This document shows, piece by piece, positions 63,077 through 64,000 of a DNA stretch of 64,000 nt (the stretch's first letter is position 1; each line of letters starts with the position of its first letter). The notes beneath the pieces are model-generated. The model saw nothing but the letters and a program-made list of their open reading frames with translations, made no database searches and was not told where the DNA came from. The position numbers and the translations under genes are program-made. This stretch comes from Calendula officinalis (lineage: Eukaryota > Streptophyta > Magnoliopsida > Asterales > Asteraceae). The DNA lies in contig OY970821.1 in assembly GCA_963853835.1 (NCBI GenBank), positions 54,084,640-54,148,639 on the forward strand, read 5' to 3'.

Positions 63077-64000
63077 TGTAACGCCTTGAAATTTTAATAA
63101 TGAAATAATATTAAATTAATCATCATATTTAAATTGAAAATGAATAGTTAGTAAATTAACTATAATAAAGTTAGACGGTTCATATTATTTAGGCGACCTG
63201 TAATTAAACGGTTCAGTTTTATTAGACGTTAATTAAGTTAGACATGTCAGGTTAACTAATTCAGAAATTATTATTTACCGTTATTATTTATTAATTCTTT
63301 TATTAAAATGGGTAAATAAATAGTTAGTCGTCTCGTAAGTTTTAGACGACATTTAATTAGTCGGTTCATCATTTAGACTTTATTTAGTTGCGTGAGCGTT
63401 TCGAGTTAATCCGGTTCGTTGTTTCAAATGATCGAGTTTATTTGTGTCGGGACAAGGGCCGAACTATGTCGGGCTAGCAAGCGGACTTAAAGCCTTGTAT
63501 CAAATTAGCCAAATTAGATGTATTAAGGGAATAACCCATTAATCCCCACCCTAATCTGCCGTTTTTGACATCCCCCAAAACACCGTCCCTACTCGTTTCT
63601 GGTTTCCTCCACCGGCGACAAGCAAGCAGATTGTTAATATTATTTGATGACGGTGGTTTTCCATTCAAATGTTTTCGTTCGATCATTCCTAATTAAAGTG
63701 GGGACTAACATGTTTATATGTGAGGGGCGTTTGAAGTGGTTGTGAGAAGTAAGGAGGAAAATTGTGTAGACGACATCTGTCCTTCCAAATGTGAGGAGAA
63801 TTACACCACAGACCCACAAGCATGTGGTAGTCGGTGAGGGAGCTTCTTGGTAATTTTGGTTATGGCAAGCATGTGGTAGTTCGATCCTTCCTATTTATTT
63901 TTCTTGTTCTCGTCGACAAGCTACACCAGATCAAGCAGCTTCAATTTCCGTTAATTCCTAGTCTCGTGCTTCAATTTCCTTTTTCCTCGATTGATTATCT
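63077..64000 (+). repeat. 3' LTR, first 924 bp (truncated by window end)
   Basis: The sequence starts TGTAACGCC and aligns to 56429-57372 of the 5' LTR. It has 12 substitutions, carries 22 bp absent from the 5' copy, and lacks 42 bp that the 5' copy has. The start TGTAACGCC is closer to the usual plant gypsy LTR start than TGTAACTCC in the 5' copy. The remaining ~1.9 kb is expected to the right. Confidence 0.92.

Larger units (their letters stand above)
56429..64000 (+). mobile_element. Non-autonomous long-LTR retrotransposon (LARD-like), 3' end outside window
   Basis: Seen directly: a 2858 bp 5' LTR, a primer-binding site, a 3790 bp internal region, a purine-rich tract and 924 bp of a 3' LTR, all in + orientation. 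The LTRs start TGTAAC and the 5' LTR ends GTTACA. If the 3' LTR is of similar length, the element is about 9.5 kb and ends near 65.9 kb. The internal region shows no gag-pol motifs and no long ORF, so it would need proteins supplied by a relative. The TGTAAC start, tRNA-iMet primer site and TTCGGGGACGAAGTTT before the 3' LTR fit plant Ty3/gypsy elements. The long LTR is reminiscent of the Tekay/del group, but the clade cannot be fixed without a reverse transcriptase. A heavily decayed autonomous copy is the main alternative. Confidence 0.9.

Overview
The window looks like nuclear DNA of a flowering plant. It holds no credible cellular protein-coding gene and no rRNA or tRNA gene. It has two parts. 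Positions 1-56428 are one uninterrupted array of a complex satellite, and the array runs off the left edge. Positions 56429-64000 are a long-LTR retrotransposon that sits directly in the satellite and runs off the right edge. The plant call rests on the retrotransposon: TG...CA long terminal repeats, a primer-binding site matching plant initiator-methionine tRNA (TGGTATCAGAGC), and a plant Ty3/gypsy-style 3' end. The species cannot be named from the sequence, and I do not recognise the satellite family.

The satellite has three levels. The lowest is a core, CGGCCCGAAC, separated by 7, 8 or 9 bp spacers, so the sub-repeats are 17, 18 or 19 bp long. The middle level is a monomer. It pairs a ~130 bp non-repetitive module (example 651-780) with a block of roughly a dozen sub-repeats whose spacers come in a fairly fixed order. 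I located about 161 modules, with a mean spacing near 351 bp. Monomer lengths cluster near 326, 343, 361, 379 and 397 bp, in steps of about one sub-repeat. Outliers of 140, 199, 217, 262, 506 and 541 bp also occur. The highest level is a patchwork of higher-order repeats: 2811 bp (150-5413), 4038/4004 bp (13820-21861), ~0.75 kb dimers (23649-26628), ~0.72 kb dimers (28698-30142), 1720 bp (31626-34738), 2854/2835 bp (34739-40427), 1461 bp (42631-45552) and 3014/2600 bp (49688-56428). Very similar adjacent copies point to recent unequal exchange.

The satellite shows long open frames on both strands. These follow from an in-frame 18 bp period without stop codons, and they are not annotated as genes.

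The retrotransposon has a 2858 bp 5' LTR (56429-59286), a primer-binding site 3 bp after it, a 3790 bp internal region (59287-63076), a polypurine-type tract, and the first 924 bp of the 3' LTR (63077-64000). The two LTRs differ by 12 substitutions over ~902 aligned positions plus two indels (22 and 42 bp), so insertion was fairly recent. The internal region is AT-rich, poor in C on the + strand, and has no recognisable gag, protease, reverse transcriptase, RNase H or integrase. The element is therefore probably a non-autonomous derivative (LARD-like) mobilised by proteins from a related element. It also carries an internal copy of its own pre-LTR/polypurine sequence (60997-61029) and, in the LTR, a pair of hairpins with the same loop and different stems just upstream of a TATA box.
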